Shown here one piece after another: positions 8,724 to 17,271 of a stretch of DNA of 64,000 nucleotides (positions are counted from its first letter, which is position 1; the number at the start of each line of letters is the position of its first letter). Below the pieces are notes generated by a model that was given only the letters and a program-made list of their open reading frames with translations, was not told where the DNA came from and searched no databases. The DNA comes from Gluconacetobacter tumulisoli. Lineage in GTDB: Bacteria; Pseudomonadota; Alphaproteobacteria; Acetobacterales; Acetobacteraceae. The DNA lies in contig NZ_JABEQM010000002.1 in NCBI RefSeq assembly GCF_014174155.1, forward strand, positions 62,001 through 126,000. Direction: 5' to 3'. A program made the position numbers and the translations under genes.

Positions 8724-10226
8724 ATGGCTCTTTCAACGTCACTGCCGCCGGGATCGACCTCCCGTCGCGCGTCATTCGCGGTCGTGCTGGCGATCGAATT
8801 GTGGGAACGGTTCGGCTATTACGGCATGCAGGCGGTCCTGCTGCTGTTCATGGTGCAGCATCTGGGGGTGGAGGACAGCCAGGCCAACCTGCTGATGGGG
8901 GCGTTCGCCGCGATGACCTATGCCCTGCCCGCGCTGGGCGGATGGCTGGGCGACAGGATCCTGGGCTCGCGCCGCGCGATGCTGCTGGGCGCGATGGCGC
9001 TGACCGGCGGCTACGCCCTGCTGGCGGTGGCCACGACGCGGCCCGCACTGCTGACCGTCGCCATGGCGGTCATCGCGACCGCGAACGGGCTGTTCAAGCC
9101 CAATGCCGCCAATCTGGTGCGCCGGATCTACCAGGGCGACGACGCCGAACTGGATGCGGCATTCACGCTGTACTACATGGCGGTCAACGTCGGTTCGACG
9201 GTTTCGACATTGCTGATGCCGTGGCTGCAGGAGCGGTTCGGACCCGCGACCGCGTTCGCGGCCTGCGCGGCCGGGGTGTTCCTGGGCCTGTGCTTCTACG
9301 CGCTGCGCCGGTCACAGGTGGCGTCCATCGGGTCGGCGCCCGATTTCAGGCCGGTCCCGGTGGCGCGGTACGGCACGATCCTGCTGGGGGCGGCGGCCAC
9401 GATCGGCGGGCTGAGCCTGCTGCTGCAGCATGGTCCGCTCGCACGGGACGCCGTCTGGCTGGCCGGCGCGCTTGTCCTGCTGTGCTGGGCGGCGATGTAT
9501 CGCCGCGCCGCGCCGGCCGACCGGCCGGGCCTGCGCCTGGCCTACATGCTGTCGATCCAGGGCATGTCCTATTTCGTCTTCTACCAGCAGATGACGACGT
9601 CGCTGACCCTGTTCGCCCTGCGCGCCGTGCGGGACGAATTCAAGCTGGGGGGCGTGACGCTGTTCAGCCTGTCGGCCGGGCAGTTCCAGGCGTTCAATCC
9701 GATCTGGATCATGCTGGCCAGCCCGGTGTTGGCATGGATCTATCGCCGCCTGGCGCAGGCGGGGCGCGACCTGTCGATCGCACAGAAATTCACCGTCGGG
9801 TTCGCCCTGGTGACCGTCGCCTTCGTCATCTGGTGGCTGGCGGCGCTGGCCGGCGGGACGGGGCGGGTGACGCCCTGGGTGATGGTCCTGGCGTACGCGG
9901 CGCTGTCGGTGGGCGAACTGCTGGTCGGCGGACTGGGACTGGCGGTGATCGCCCGCTACGTGCCCGCCTCCATCAGCGCCTTCATGATGGGATCGTATTT
10001 CCTGGCGGTGGGCGTCGCCATGTATGTCGGCAGCATGATGGCCAACCTGGCGGCCGCCGGCCGGACCGCCGCCACGTCCGGCGCGATGGAAGGGGCGGGG
10101 CTGTACGCGGGCCTGTTCCTGCGCCTGGCCGAGGCTGCGGGGGGCATCACCGTGCTGTTCGCATTGCTGCTGCCGCTGGCGCGGACATGGGACCGCCAGC
10201 ATGCGGCGGCGCACCCCGGCGCCTGA
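8724..10226 (+). CDS. POT-family proton-coupled peptide transporter
   Basis: The 500-residue protein starts with the diagnostic ELWERFGYYGMQ (ExxERFxYYG proton-coupling motif) in the first helix and continues with the MFS loop GGWLGDRILGSRRAM and ANGLFKPNAANLV, typical of bacterial di/tripeptide symporters (DtpA/YjdL group). About 14 membrane segments are visible. GAGGA lies just before the ATG. It probably imports di- and tripeptides with protons across the inner membrane. It is a stand-alone gene followed by msrC on the same strand. Confidence 0.9.
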   Translation: MALSTSLPPGSTSRRASFAVVLAIELWERFGYYGMQAVLLLFMVQHLGVEDSQANLLMGAFAAMTYALPALGGWLGDRILGSRRAMLLGAMALTGGYALLAVATTRPALLTVAMAVIATANGLFKPNAANLVRRIYQGDDAELDAAFTLYYMAVNVGSTVSTLLMPWLQERFGPATAFAACAAGVFLGLCFYALRRSQVASIGSAPDFRPVPVARYGTILLGAAATIGGLSLLLQHGPLARDAVWLAGALVLLCWAAMYRRAAPADRPGLRLAYMLSIQGMSYFVFYQQMTTSLTLFALRAVRDEFKLGGVTLFSLSAGQFQAFNPIWIMLASPVLAWIYRRLAQAGRDLSIAQKFTVGFALVTVAFVIWWLAALAGGTGRVTPWVMVLAYAALSVGELLVGGLGLAVIARYVPASISAFMMGSYFLAVGVAMYVGSMMANLAAAGRTAATSGAMEGAGLYAGLFLRLAEAAGGITVLFALLLPLARTWDRQHAAAHPGA

Positions 10227-10359
10227 ATTCGCCGGGGCGCGGCGACGGGGTGGCCGGACGCGCCGCCGTCCCGCTTCTTCCTTCTCCGCCCCACGCCGAT
10301 GCCGCTATACGCCCTGTTCGCCCCGTCCGATTCGCCCCCATTTCGCAAGGAAGTCCGCC

Positions 10360-10842
10360 GTGAGCCACCCGCCCGCCTCGCCCGACCATCGGACCACGCC
10401 CGCCGACCTGCTGTCCGCCGTCGAGGCGGTCCTGCTGGGCGAGACGGACCTGATCGCCAACACCGCGAACATCGCCGCCCTGATCTTCGAGGCCCTGCCC
10501 ACCCTCAACTGGGCCGGCTTCTATTTCCTGCGGGACGGACAGTTGGTGCTGGGCCCGTTCCAAGGGCGGGTCGCCTGCACCCGCATCGCCATGGGCCGGG
10601 GCGTCTGCGGCACCGCCGCAATCGAGCGGCGCACGATCGTGGTGCCCGACGTCCATCTGTTCCCGGGCCATATCGCCTGTGACGCCGCATCCGAATCCGA
10701 AATCGTGGTACCCGTCCTGGCCGGGGAAACCCTCGTCGGGGTGCTGGATATCGACAGCCCGGTCAAAAACCGCTTCACGCCCGAAGACCAGGCCCTGCTG
10801 GAAGGGGTGGTCGCCCTGCTGGTCCGGACCCTTTCCGCCTGA
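10360..10842 (+). CDS. msrC: Free methionine-R-sulfoxide reductase (GAF domain)
   Basis: This 160-residue single GAF domain protein reduces free L-methionine-(R)-sulfoxide. The three family cysteines are present at 73, 83 and 107 (VACTRIAMGRGVCG, HIACDAASESEIVVP) with spacings of 10 and 24, the same as the E. coli enzyme. A GTG start with AAGGAAG seven bases upstream is chosen; a longer frame upstream gives an Arg-rich tail unlike the family. It is convergent with the diguanylate cyclase gene, ending 7 bp before it. Confidence 0.9.
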   Translation: MSHPPASPDHRTTPADLLSAVEAVLLGETDLIANTANIAALIFEALPTLNWAGFYFLRDGQLVLGPFQGRVACTRIAMGRGVCGTAAIERRTIVVPDVHLFPGHIACDAASESEIVVPVLAGETLVGVLDIDSPVKNRFTPEDQALLEGVVALLVRTLSA

Positions 10843-10849
10843 ACATCCC

Positions 10850-12418
10850 CTACCGGCGTCGCGGAGAGCCCTCGGTCCAGGCCAGGGCCGGCAGGTCGCC
10901 ATGGAAGGCCGCGGCGTTCCGGCCGGTGGCCTTGGCATGATACATGGCCTGGTCGGCGCAGGACAGCAGCGTCGCCGTCGTGGCGCCGTCTTCCGGCGCC
11001 GAGGCCACGCCGATGCTGGCGGTGACCGGGTAGCGGGTCCCGTCGACGCTGAATCCCCCCTGGAACATCGCAAGGATGGACCGGACCAGGTCCTGCACAT
11101 AGGCGGTGCGTGGCCCCGCCTGCACCAGGACGGCGAATTCGTCCCCCGCGAACCGGGCGGCGATGCCCGGTGCCGCGTCGCAGGCACGGGCGGTCTCGTT
11201 CAGGGCCTGGATCAGGGCCTGGGCCACCGCCTCCAGCAGCGCGTCGCCGGCACGATGGCCGTACTCGTCATTGACCGTCTTGAAATGATCGAGGTCGATG
11301 AACAGCATGGTGACCGGCTGCCCGGTCGTCCTTTCCTCGTGGAAAAACCGCTCCAGCATTTCATTGAAATAGATCCGGTTGCCGATCCCCGTCACCGGAT
11401 CCGTCTCATAGAGGCGCTGCGTCCGCTTCAGCGCCTGGTCCAGTTCCCAGTGCAGCCGCCTGACGTTCGCCGCCAGCCGCCCGACCTCGCCGCTGCCGGG
11501 CACGTCGATGTCCTGCCGCTGCTGCATCATGATGCCGGTCACCTGCCGATCCAGTTCCTCGACCGGCCCGGTGACGAAACGCCGCACCAGCCCCATCAGC
11601 ACGCCGATCGACACGAAGCTCAGGCTCAGGCTAGTCACGGCCGAGACGACGGCGATCTTCCTGAATTCGCGATGCAGGTAGGATTTCGGCGGGGTCACGC
11701 GCGCATACAGGTCCGGCGCCAGGCGCACGACCGCCGACACTTCCCCGTTTGGCACCAGGGGCGTCGGGGACATCTCGATCCGGGTCCTGTACTCGGCCTC
11801 CAGCGCCGTCCGGATGGTCTGGAACCGAACCGGGCGGATCGCGATCTGCAGCAGGACGGCCTGCTCCAGACGCGAGAGGACGGGCTGGCGGGCGGTCCGC
11901 TCCTGCACAAGGCTGGACATCAGCAGGTAGGGCACGCCGTCGTCCTCGACGATCAGCGCCGAGCGCGTCAGCGCCTCGTCCTCGATCGCCGCGCGCGCGA
12001 AGGCCCGCTGGCGCTCCCCCAGCGTGGTGAACGGATCCTGGCCGTTGTCGGAATGAAAGACCAGCCGGCCATCGGATTGAAAGATGCTGCACGACACGAA
12101 GGTGTCGTCCCGGGGGTCCAGGGACTGGAGGCTGTCCTGGATGCCGACGGCCAGCGCGCGCGTCCGGTACGCCTCGTCGGTTTCGTTGAGGAACAGCAGG
12201 AAGGCGTTACTGTTGCGCACCACGTACAGCAGCCGGGATTCGAGGGACATATAATCGGCATAGGAGGATTTGAGCTGGAACGCCTCCTGGTTCAGCTGCG
12301 CCTTCTGCAGGGCGATCAGCGCCGTCCGATAGCCATGATAGGCCATGGCCCCCGCCAGGGCGTATCCCAGCAGAACGATCGGGAAAATCAGGGCGAGCGC
12401 GCGTTTATTGAGCGTCAT
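10850..12418 (-). CDS. Membrane diguanylate cyclase (GGDEF) with periplasmic sensor domain
   Basis: The 522-residue protein has an N-terminal helix (about 9-25), a periplasmic domain of about 225 residues, a second helix (about 256-278), a HAMP-like linker and a GGDEF domain. FIDLDHFKTVND (metal Asp) and AGDEF at 424-428 are intact, so it should make c-di-GMP. An RACD that could be an inhibitory I-site lies at 411-414, four residues further from AGDEF than usual. Its ATG overlaps the end of the PotD-like gene by 14 nt, so the two are one operon. BcsA in this window carries an intact PilZ site, which makes cellulose a plausible output (inference). Confidence 0.9.
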   Translation of the reverse strand: MTLNKRALALIFPIVLLGYALAGAMAYHGYRTALIALQKAQLNQEAFQLKSSYADYMSLESRLLYVVRNSNAFLLFLNETDEAYRTRALAVGIQDSLQSLDPRDDTFVSCSIFQSDGRLVFHSDNGQDPFTTLGERQRAFARAAIEDEALTRSALIVEDDGVPYLLMSSLVQERTARQPVLSRLEQAVLLQIAIRPVRFQTIRTALEAEYRTRIEMSPTPLVPNGEVSAVVRLAPDLYARVTPPKSYLHREFRKIAVVSAVTSLSLSFVSIGVLMGLVRRFVTGPVEELDRQVTGIMMQQRQDIDVPGSGEVGRLAANVRRLHWELDQALKRTQRLYETDPVTGIGNRIYFNEMLERFFHEERTTGQPVTMLFIDLDHFKTVNDEYGHRAGDALLEAVAQALIQALNETARACDAAPGIAARFAGDEFAVLVQAGPRTAYVQDLVRSILAMFQGGFSVDGTRYPVTASIGVASAPEDGATTATLLSCADQAMYHAKATGRNAAAFHGDLPALAWTEGSPRRR

Positions 12419-13499
12419 GGATGGCGACCAGGGCGCTCATGATCCGGCGGCGGAGCTGCAGGCTGTCCGTCGGCACGGGCCTGCGGTACTCGACCGGGAT
12501 CCCCGCAGGCGGATAGATCTGCGGATCGGCCCGCATGTCCCGCGGCAGCAGGGCGGCGGCACGGAGGTTCGTCGGCGGCTGCTGCAGGAAGATCGCGTTC
12601 CGGGCGGCATTGTCCGGACGGGCGAGAAAGGCGACAAAGCGCTCCGCCAGGTCCGGATGCCGGGACCGGGTCAGCACGGCCAGGCAATCGACCCACAGCA
12701 CGGCGCCGTCCCGGGGCGTCACGAAACGCCACGGCCGCGCGCCGTCGCTCGTCATGTTCAGGGTCCTCTGGTCGCCGGAATTGCCCAGCCCGATGAAGAT
12801 CCTGTCATGAAAGCTTTTCTCCTGCTGCGCCGTGACGGGCAGGCTGTAGGTCAGCACTGCCGGAACCTGCGCCTTCAGGACCGCGAACGCCCGCTTCAGG
12901 TCCTCGACATCGCCGCTGTACATCGGCCGGCCCAGGAACCCCAGGGCGGCGGCCATGATCTCCTCCTCGTCGTCGGTCATCGCGATATGGCCGGCCAGGG
13001 CGGCCGCGGGGCGCAGCAGGTCGGCCCAGGATTCCGGCGGGGTGGCCAGGCGGTCGGTACGATAGACGATGCCGGTCGCCCCCCAGATATAGGGCACGCC
13101 ATACCGGCCGCACATCGACCGCCACCGCGCCTCGCTCCGGCTCTCGGGGGGCAGTGGGTAGCGGTCCTGGTCGACCAGCAGCCCGCGTTGGCCCAGGGCA
13201 TCGATATGGGCACTGTCGATGACCGCCATGTCGATCGGCGCTTCGACATTGGCAATCAGAAGATCGCGCCGTTCCCCATTGTCGAAGATGATCTGGTTCA
13301 GGTCGGTCCCGGTCGTGCCGGTCCACGCCTTCGCCAGACTGGGGGCGAGATCCCACTCCCAGATCAGCAGGTTCAGCGACACGGCGCGCGCCCCGGGCAC
13401 GCAAGTCAGGACCAGCAGGCCGGCCAGCAGGCAAACCGGGCCGCATTTCCCGGATTTCGATGCCGCGCGCGGAACCTCGCCGTTCCCTGCCCGCCTCAT
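12405..13499 (-). CDS. PotD-like periplasmic solute-binding protein
   Basis: The 364-residue protein has a signal peptide (CLLAGLLVLTCVPGARA, about 24-40) and a periplasmic binding fold: LNLLIWEWDLAPSLAKAW, then VPYIWGATGIVYRTDRL and PESWADLL, the hallmark segments of spermidine/putrescine binders such as PotD. No ABC permease or ATPase gene is adjacent. Instead it overlaps a diguanylate cyclase gene, an arrangement like the Vibrio NspS-MbaA polyamine sensor. The likely role is to bind a ligand and regulate the cyclase periplasmic domain; the ligand is unknown. Confidence 0.75.
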   Translation of the reverse strand: MRRAGNGEVPRAASKSGKCGPVCLLAGLLVLTCVPGARAVSLNLLIWEWDLAPSLAKAWTGTTGTDLNQIIFDNGERRDLLIANVEAPIDMAVIDSAHIDALGQRGLLVDQDRYPLPPESRSEARWRSMCGRYGVPYIWGATGIVYRTDRLATPPESWADLLRPAAALAGHIAMTDDEEEIMAAALGFLGRPMYSGDVEDLKRAFAVLKAQVPAVLTYSLPVTAQQEKSFHDRIFIGLGNSGDQRTLNMTSDGARPWRFVTPRDGAVLWVDCLAVLTRSRHPDLAERFVAFLARPDNAARNAIFLQQPPTNLRAAALLPRDMRADPQIYPPAGIPVEYRRPVPTDSLQLRRRIMSALVAIHDAQ

Positions 13500-13664
13500 C
13501 GACCAGCCGTCGCGCGCCAGCGTCCGGTCTCCCCGTACCCGTCAGGCCGGCGCGCGTGACGGGGATGCCCGGCCGGCAAGGCAGGGACGGACGCGGTCAT
13601 CGACGAAAGTGGCGACGCTCCAGGAACTCGACATGGCGACATGATAAGGCGGTTTGGTATCCCG

Positions 13665-13676
13665 AAACTATAGTTT
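13665..13676. promoter_or_regulatory. 12-bp perfect palindrome AAACTATAGTTT
   Basis: A perfect palindrome sits in the short AT-rich part of the gap between the PotD-like gene (leftward, start 13499) and the DUF202 gene end. On the leftward strand it contains TATAGT, a possible -10 element for the PotD-like/diguanylate cyclase operon. No convincing -35 was seen. Confidence 0.3.
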
Positions 13677-13732
13677 TATTTTAATTGACCCCCTTCCTGG
13701 CGGGGCCGGCGGACCACATCCCGAACAGGCGC

Positions 13733-14119
13733 CTACGGCGATATCAGGACATTGCAGGCCAGGTAGATAAACAGCGCGCCGCCCAGCAGAAGCAGAATCC
13801 CGACCAGGACCAGGTCGGACCGGCCCCCGCCGCCCCGCTGCGGGTCCGGCGACTCGATCCCGCAACGAATCCGCCGGTACCGCTGGGTCGCGACCACCAT
13901 CATCGCGCCGCCCAGCAACAACAGCAGCAGGCCGACGATATCGCCGAACAGATGTCGTCCGGCGGAGACCCGGCGGCCGTCCAGCGACGCCGCCGCGACC
14001 TGCAGGAACAGGTCGAACCGTTCGACAAGGAAACCGAACGCCATGACGGCCAGCGCGGTCCGGATCCACGCCAGGAACGTCCGTTCGTTGGCGGCATGAT
14101 CGGAAAAATGAGCAATCAT
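13733..14119 (-). CDS. DUF202 (YidH-type) small membrane protein
   Basis: The 128-residue protein has the DUF202 signature ANERTFLAWIRTALAVMAFGF and three hydrophobic helices (about 19-35, 60-78, 108-125). The function of the family is unknown. The ATG at 14119 has AAAGG about 9 bp upstream; the family starts just before the NERTFLAWIR motif, so a longer GTG-started version is not used. It lies 103 bp after cytochrome b561 on the same strand and may belong to the same operon. Confidence 0.8.
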   Translation of the reverse strand: MIAHFSDHAANERTFLAWIRTALAVMAFGFLVERFDLFLQVAAASLDGRRVSAGRHLFGDIVGLLLLLLGGAMMVVATQRYRRIRCGIESPDPQRGGGGRSDLVLVGILLLLGGALFIYLACNVLISP

Positions 14120-14222
14120 GGCAGCGCCTTTCCCGATCGAACCATCCACCCGCACGAATGCTGCCTGAAAATGCGGGCTGACGAGCACGCCGGACCGCCG
14201 GCGCGCGTCTTCAAACAGGTTT

Positions 14223-14777
14223 TCAGAGAATGTCCCGCCGGCCGCGCCGCCACGACGCCATCGCCGCGAAGACCCCGTCGCGCAGGATCAGTCCATGCAG
14301 CAGCGCCGCGCCCAGATGCACGACGATCACGCCGAACAGGGTGAAGGCCAGCCAGCTATGCAGGTGGCGCAGCACGGCGAACAGCGCCGGATCGTGCGGC
14401 AGAATCGGCGGCAGGCGCACCGGCCCCCACAGCACGACCGGATAGGCCCCCGCCGACAGCATCCCCCAGCCGACCAGCGGCATGGCGAACATCAGCGCGT
14501 AGAGCACGACATGCGACCCGATGGCGGCGATCCGCTGGATCAGGGGCATGGCCGCCGGCAGCGGTGGCGGCGGCACCAGCAGGCGGTTGGCCAGCCGCGC
14601 ACAGGCCAGCAGCAGGATCGCGATGCCCATGGGCCGGTGCAGGGCGACCAGGGTGGCATAGGCCGGTCCCTCGGTCGCGGCCATGGATACGCCGACGAAC
14701 AGCATGCCCAGGATCATCGCCGCCATCAGCCAGTGCAGCACCCGCGCCAGGACGGAAAAACGGACGATGGGGGTCAT
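14223..14777 (-). CDS. Cytochrome b561 family protein
   Basis: The 184-residue four-helix di-haem membrane cytochrome has candidate haem histidines in LARVLHWLMA, VALHRPMG, GSHVVLYAL and LHSWLAFTLFG/VVHLGAALLH. It would pass electrons between membrane quinol and a partner. It overlaps the catalase-like peroxidase gene by 4 nt (ATGA), which implies coupled translation. A membrane b561 beside a membrane-anchored catalase-like peroxidase is a recurrent pair, probably a quinol-to-peroxide electron path (inference). Confidence 0.9.
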   Translation of the reverse strand: MTPIVRFSVLARVLHWLMAAMILGMLFVGVSMAATEGPAYATLVALHRPMGIAILLLACARLANRLLVPPPPLPAAMPLIQRIAAIGSHVVLYALMFAMPLVGWGMLSAGAYPVVLWGPVRLPPILPHDPALFAVLRHLHSWLAFTLFGVIVVHLGAALLHGLILRDGVFAAMASWRRGRRDIL

Positions 14778-15880
14778 GGCCTGTCCTCGGCCGCGATCGT
14801 CGCGGGGGTGATGGCGCTGGGCGGCTTGGCCTCGCCCGCGCGCAGGGTGAACGACCGCATGTAGGCCGCCGACCGCGCGGCGGGGATCGGATCGTCCGAC
14901 GGTACGATGCCGGCCGGCAGCACCAGCGGATCATAGGTGATGCCGGTGCAGGCGCCGCCGTCCTCGCTCTCGGCGGCGTCCAGGGTCAGGATCCCGGCCT
15001 CGACCTGCCGGCGGTCGGCGGGCCAGGGCAGGGTCGGATCGGCCGTCGGGTCGGACGGCGCGCCAACGATCACCATCAGCCGCCAGGACAGCGGATGCCG
15101 GCGCAGGACCGCGAGCAGGTCGTCGAACAGGTAGTCCCGGCCGGTCCCGGCGGTCGCGGGTACGAAGGGCTGTACCGGCACCATGTCCCAGCGCACGGGG
15201 GTGGAAACCCCCTGCGCGTTGACGAAGCGGAAACTGTCGAGGCTGCGATAGGTATCGTCGGCGAAGCCCGAGGACACCGGACGCGCGCCCACCAGGCCCA
15301 GCGCCCGCGCGACCTCCGGATGGCCGGCCAGGAACGGCCCGACCCGCGCCGGATCGGGCTTGCCCGTCGCGGGATCGGGACGGGTCGCCAGCAGCAGGTC
15401 GCGGAATTCCCGCGCGCTCCGCGCGACGAAGACCGGGATATCGTTGATCCCCATGCGCCATTCCGCCCCATCGGAGGGCAGGATGCGCAGTGCCATGCTG
15501 CGGACCTTGGCCGGGGCGTCGGCCTGGAACGGCATGCCGCCCGCCAGCGCGAACCGCCCGACCACCGCCGAGCGTTCGGCCCGGAACACCGCCGCCGTCG
15601 ACAGGGGCACGGCCTGGCCACTGCCCTGGAACCAGCCGGTGACGCACACGCCCTTGGCATGGTTGCGCCGGAAGCCGGGATGGATGCCGTCCACCGCCGC
15701 CAGGGTCTCCATCATCCGCGCCTGCGTCAGGCGGTGCGGCGACAGCCATCCGGCGCTCCAGGCGAAGGCCGCCACGACGCCCAGCATGACGGCCCCGATT
15801 ACCCCCAGGCGCAGCATCGTCCCCGGATCGAACAGGGACACGGGTCCCGTCGCCCCGCCTCCCCTTTTCGGCTCTGTCAT
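14774..15880 (-). CDS. Membrane-anchored catalase-like (SrpA-type) haem peroxidase
   Basis: The 368-residue protein has one N-terminal helix (MLRLGVIGAVMLGVVAAFAW) placing a catalase-fold domain in the periplasm. The distal His lies in RRNHAKGVCVTGWF, and the proximal haem ligand Tyr in RSAAYMRSF near the C-terminus; FADDTYRSLDSFRFVN matches the catalase-related peroxidase subfamily. The protein is shorter than full catalase, lacking the NADPH region, so peroxidase activity with an electron donor is likelier than true catalase activity. The donor may be the translationally coupled cytochrome b561. GGAGG precedes the ATG. Confidence 0.85.
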   Translation of the reverse strand: MTEPKRGGGATGPVSLFDPGTMLRLGVIGAVMLGVVAAFAWSAGWLSPHRLTQARMMETLAAVDGIHPGFRRNHAKGVCVTGWFQGSGQAVPLSTAAVFRAERSAVVGRFALAGGMPFQADAPAKVRSMALRILPSDGAEWRMGINDIPVFVARSAREFRDLLLATRPDPATGKPDPARVGPFLAGHPEVARALGLVGARPVSSGFADDTYRSLDSFRFVNAQGVSTPVRWDMVPVQPFVPATAGTGRDYLFDDLLAVLRRHPLSWRLMVIVGAPSDPTADPTLPWPADRRQVEAGILTLDAAESEDGGACTGITYDPLVLPAGIVPSDDPIPAARSAAYMRSFTLRAGEAKPPSAITPATIAAEDRP

Positions 15881-15976
15881 CGCACCCTCCCCCACCCGCC
15901 CGGCTCACGAGGCCCGACAACGCGTCCCCGTCGCCGATCGTTCATCCCTCCGGCGAATCCATATCACGACGCCAGG

Positions 15977-17227
15977 TCAGGGGCGCGGATGCAGGCGGTT
16001 CCGTCGGCTTTCACGCAGGTCCAGCAGGCCCAGGAACGCCATCTCGCGATCCAGCTCCCCGGCGACCAGGCGGATGGCGTGCGCCAATCCCGCCTGCCCG
16101 CCCAGGATGGTCGCGAAGAAGAACGGCCGTCCGATCATCACGCCGTCCGCCCCCAGCGCGATCGCCTTGATGACGTCGCCCGCCCGCCGCACCCCGCTGT
16201 CCAGCAGGATCGTCATGTCCGGGCAGGCCTGCCTGATGGCCGGCAGGGCCTCCAGCGGCGCGATGACCGAATCGAACAGCCGCGCGCCATGGTTCGACAC
16301 GATGATGCCGTCCACCCCGATGTCGCGCGCGCGGATCGCATCGTCCGGCGCCAGGATGCCCTTCAGGACCAGCCGCCCCCGCCACATCCTGCGGATGGCG
16401 CGGATATGCTCCCAGTTGAAATCCGCCGCCCCGCCCACCGGCCCGATGCTGCGGGCGAAGATGGACGGGCCACGGACCGGCGCGATGTTCTCGATATGCG
16501 GAATGCCGCGCGCCAGCAGGGTCCGCGCGAACCGGCCGGCCACCCAGCGCGGATGCGTCAGCATGTCGAACGCCAGCCGCAGGGAAGGACGCAGCGGCAT
16601 GGTGTAGCGCGCGCGCGTTTCGTCCTCGCGCCGGGCGCCGACGGGAACGTCCACGGTGATGACCAGGGTGGTGAAGCCTGCCCGGGCCGTGCGCGCCATC
16701 ATCCGCTCGATAACCGACAGGCTGCTGGGCAGATAGGCCGCGAACCACGCGTCGGGATTGGCCCGGATCACCTCTTCCATCGGCGTGATGGAATTGGCGC
16801 TGAGCTGGTAGGGCACGCCCGCCGCGCGGGCGGCCCGCGCCATCGCCAGGTCCGCGTCGAACCCCACGACGGCGGCGGCCCCGAAGGCCGAAATACCCAC
16901 CGGCATGGCGAAATCCTGGCCCAGGATCGTGGTGCGCGCGCTGCGCCCGCCCACGCCGCGCAGCACGTGCGGGACCAGGCACCAGCGATCGAACGCCGTG
17001 CGATTGGCCGCCAGCGCACGCCCGTCGCCGGCCGACCCGGCGACATAGGCGAACAGCGCGCGCGGCAGGAAGCGGCGGGCATCGCGCGTATAATCGTCGA
17101 GGTTGAGGTAACGCAGCTGGTTGCGCCGGGCCTGCCAGGCCGCGATCAGGCGGTCGCGCACCGGCCGCGCGATGCGCGCCAGCACGCCGCCGCGCGGCGC
17201 GATTTCGTACATATCCTGGCAATCCAT
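15977..17227 (-). CDS. FMN-dependent alpha-hydroxy-acid dehydrogenase (LldD/MdlB-like, divergent)
   Basis: The 416-residue enzyme has the FMN alpha-hydroxy-acid dehydrogenase barrel: Lys289 in LKGILAPDDA, catalytic His313 in SNHGAR, and the phosphate loop DSGVRRAGDVIKAIALGADG with GRPFFFA. Two usual motifs are altered: SNHGGRQLD reads SNHGARLFD, and WFQLY reads WFAAY. It probably oxidises an L-2-hydroxy acid such as lactate or mandelate into the respiratory chain, but the changes leave the substrate open. AAGGA precedes the ATG. It is last in a leftward GntR/MFS/dehydrogenase operon, parallel to lldR-lldP-lldD. Confidence 0.85.
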   Translation of the reverse strand: MDCQDMYEIAPRGGVLARIARPVRDRLIAAWQARRNQLRYLNLDDYTRDARRFLPRALFAYVAGSAGDGRALAANRTAFDRWCLVPHVLRGVGGRSARTTILGQDFAMPVGISAFGAAAVVGFDADLAMARAARAAGVPYQLSANSITPMEEVIRANPDAWFAAYLPSSLSVIERMMARTARAGFTTLVITVDVPVGARREDETRARYTMPLRPSLRLAFDMLTHPRWVAGRFARTLLARGIPHIENIAPVRGPSIFARSIGPVGGAADFNWEHIRAIRRMWRGRLVLKGILAPDDAIRARDIGVDGIIVSNHGARLFDSVIAPLEALPAIRQACPDMTILLDSGVRRAGDVIKAIALGADGVMIGRPFFFATILGGQAGLAHAIRLVAGELDREMAFLGLLDLRESRRNRLHPRP

Positions 17228-17271
17228 ATGTTTTTCCTTGTCCGTTGACCGAAGCAATCCCGACGTTCCCC

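Noticed and set aside
14564-17248. 894-codon plus-strand frame across the peroxidase and FMN enzyme genes
   Set aside because: Low-complexity Arg/Gly/Pro-rich product with no domains; the minus-strand genes are well supported.
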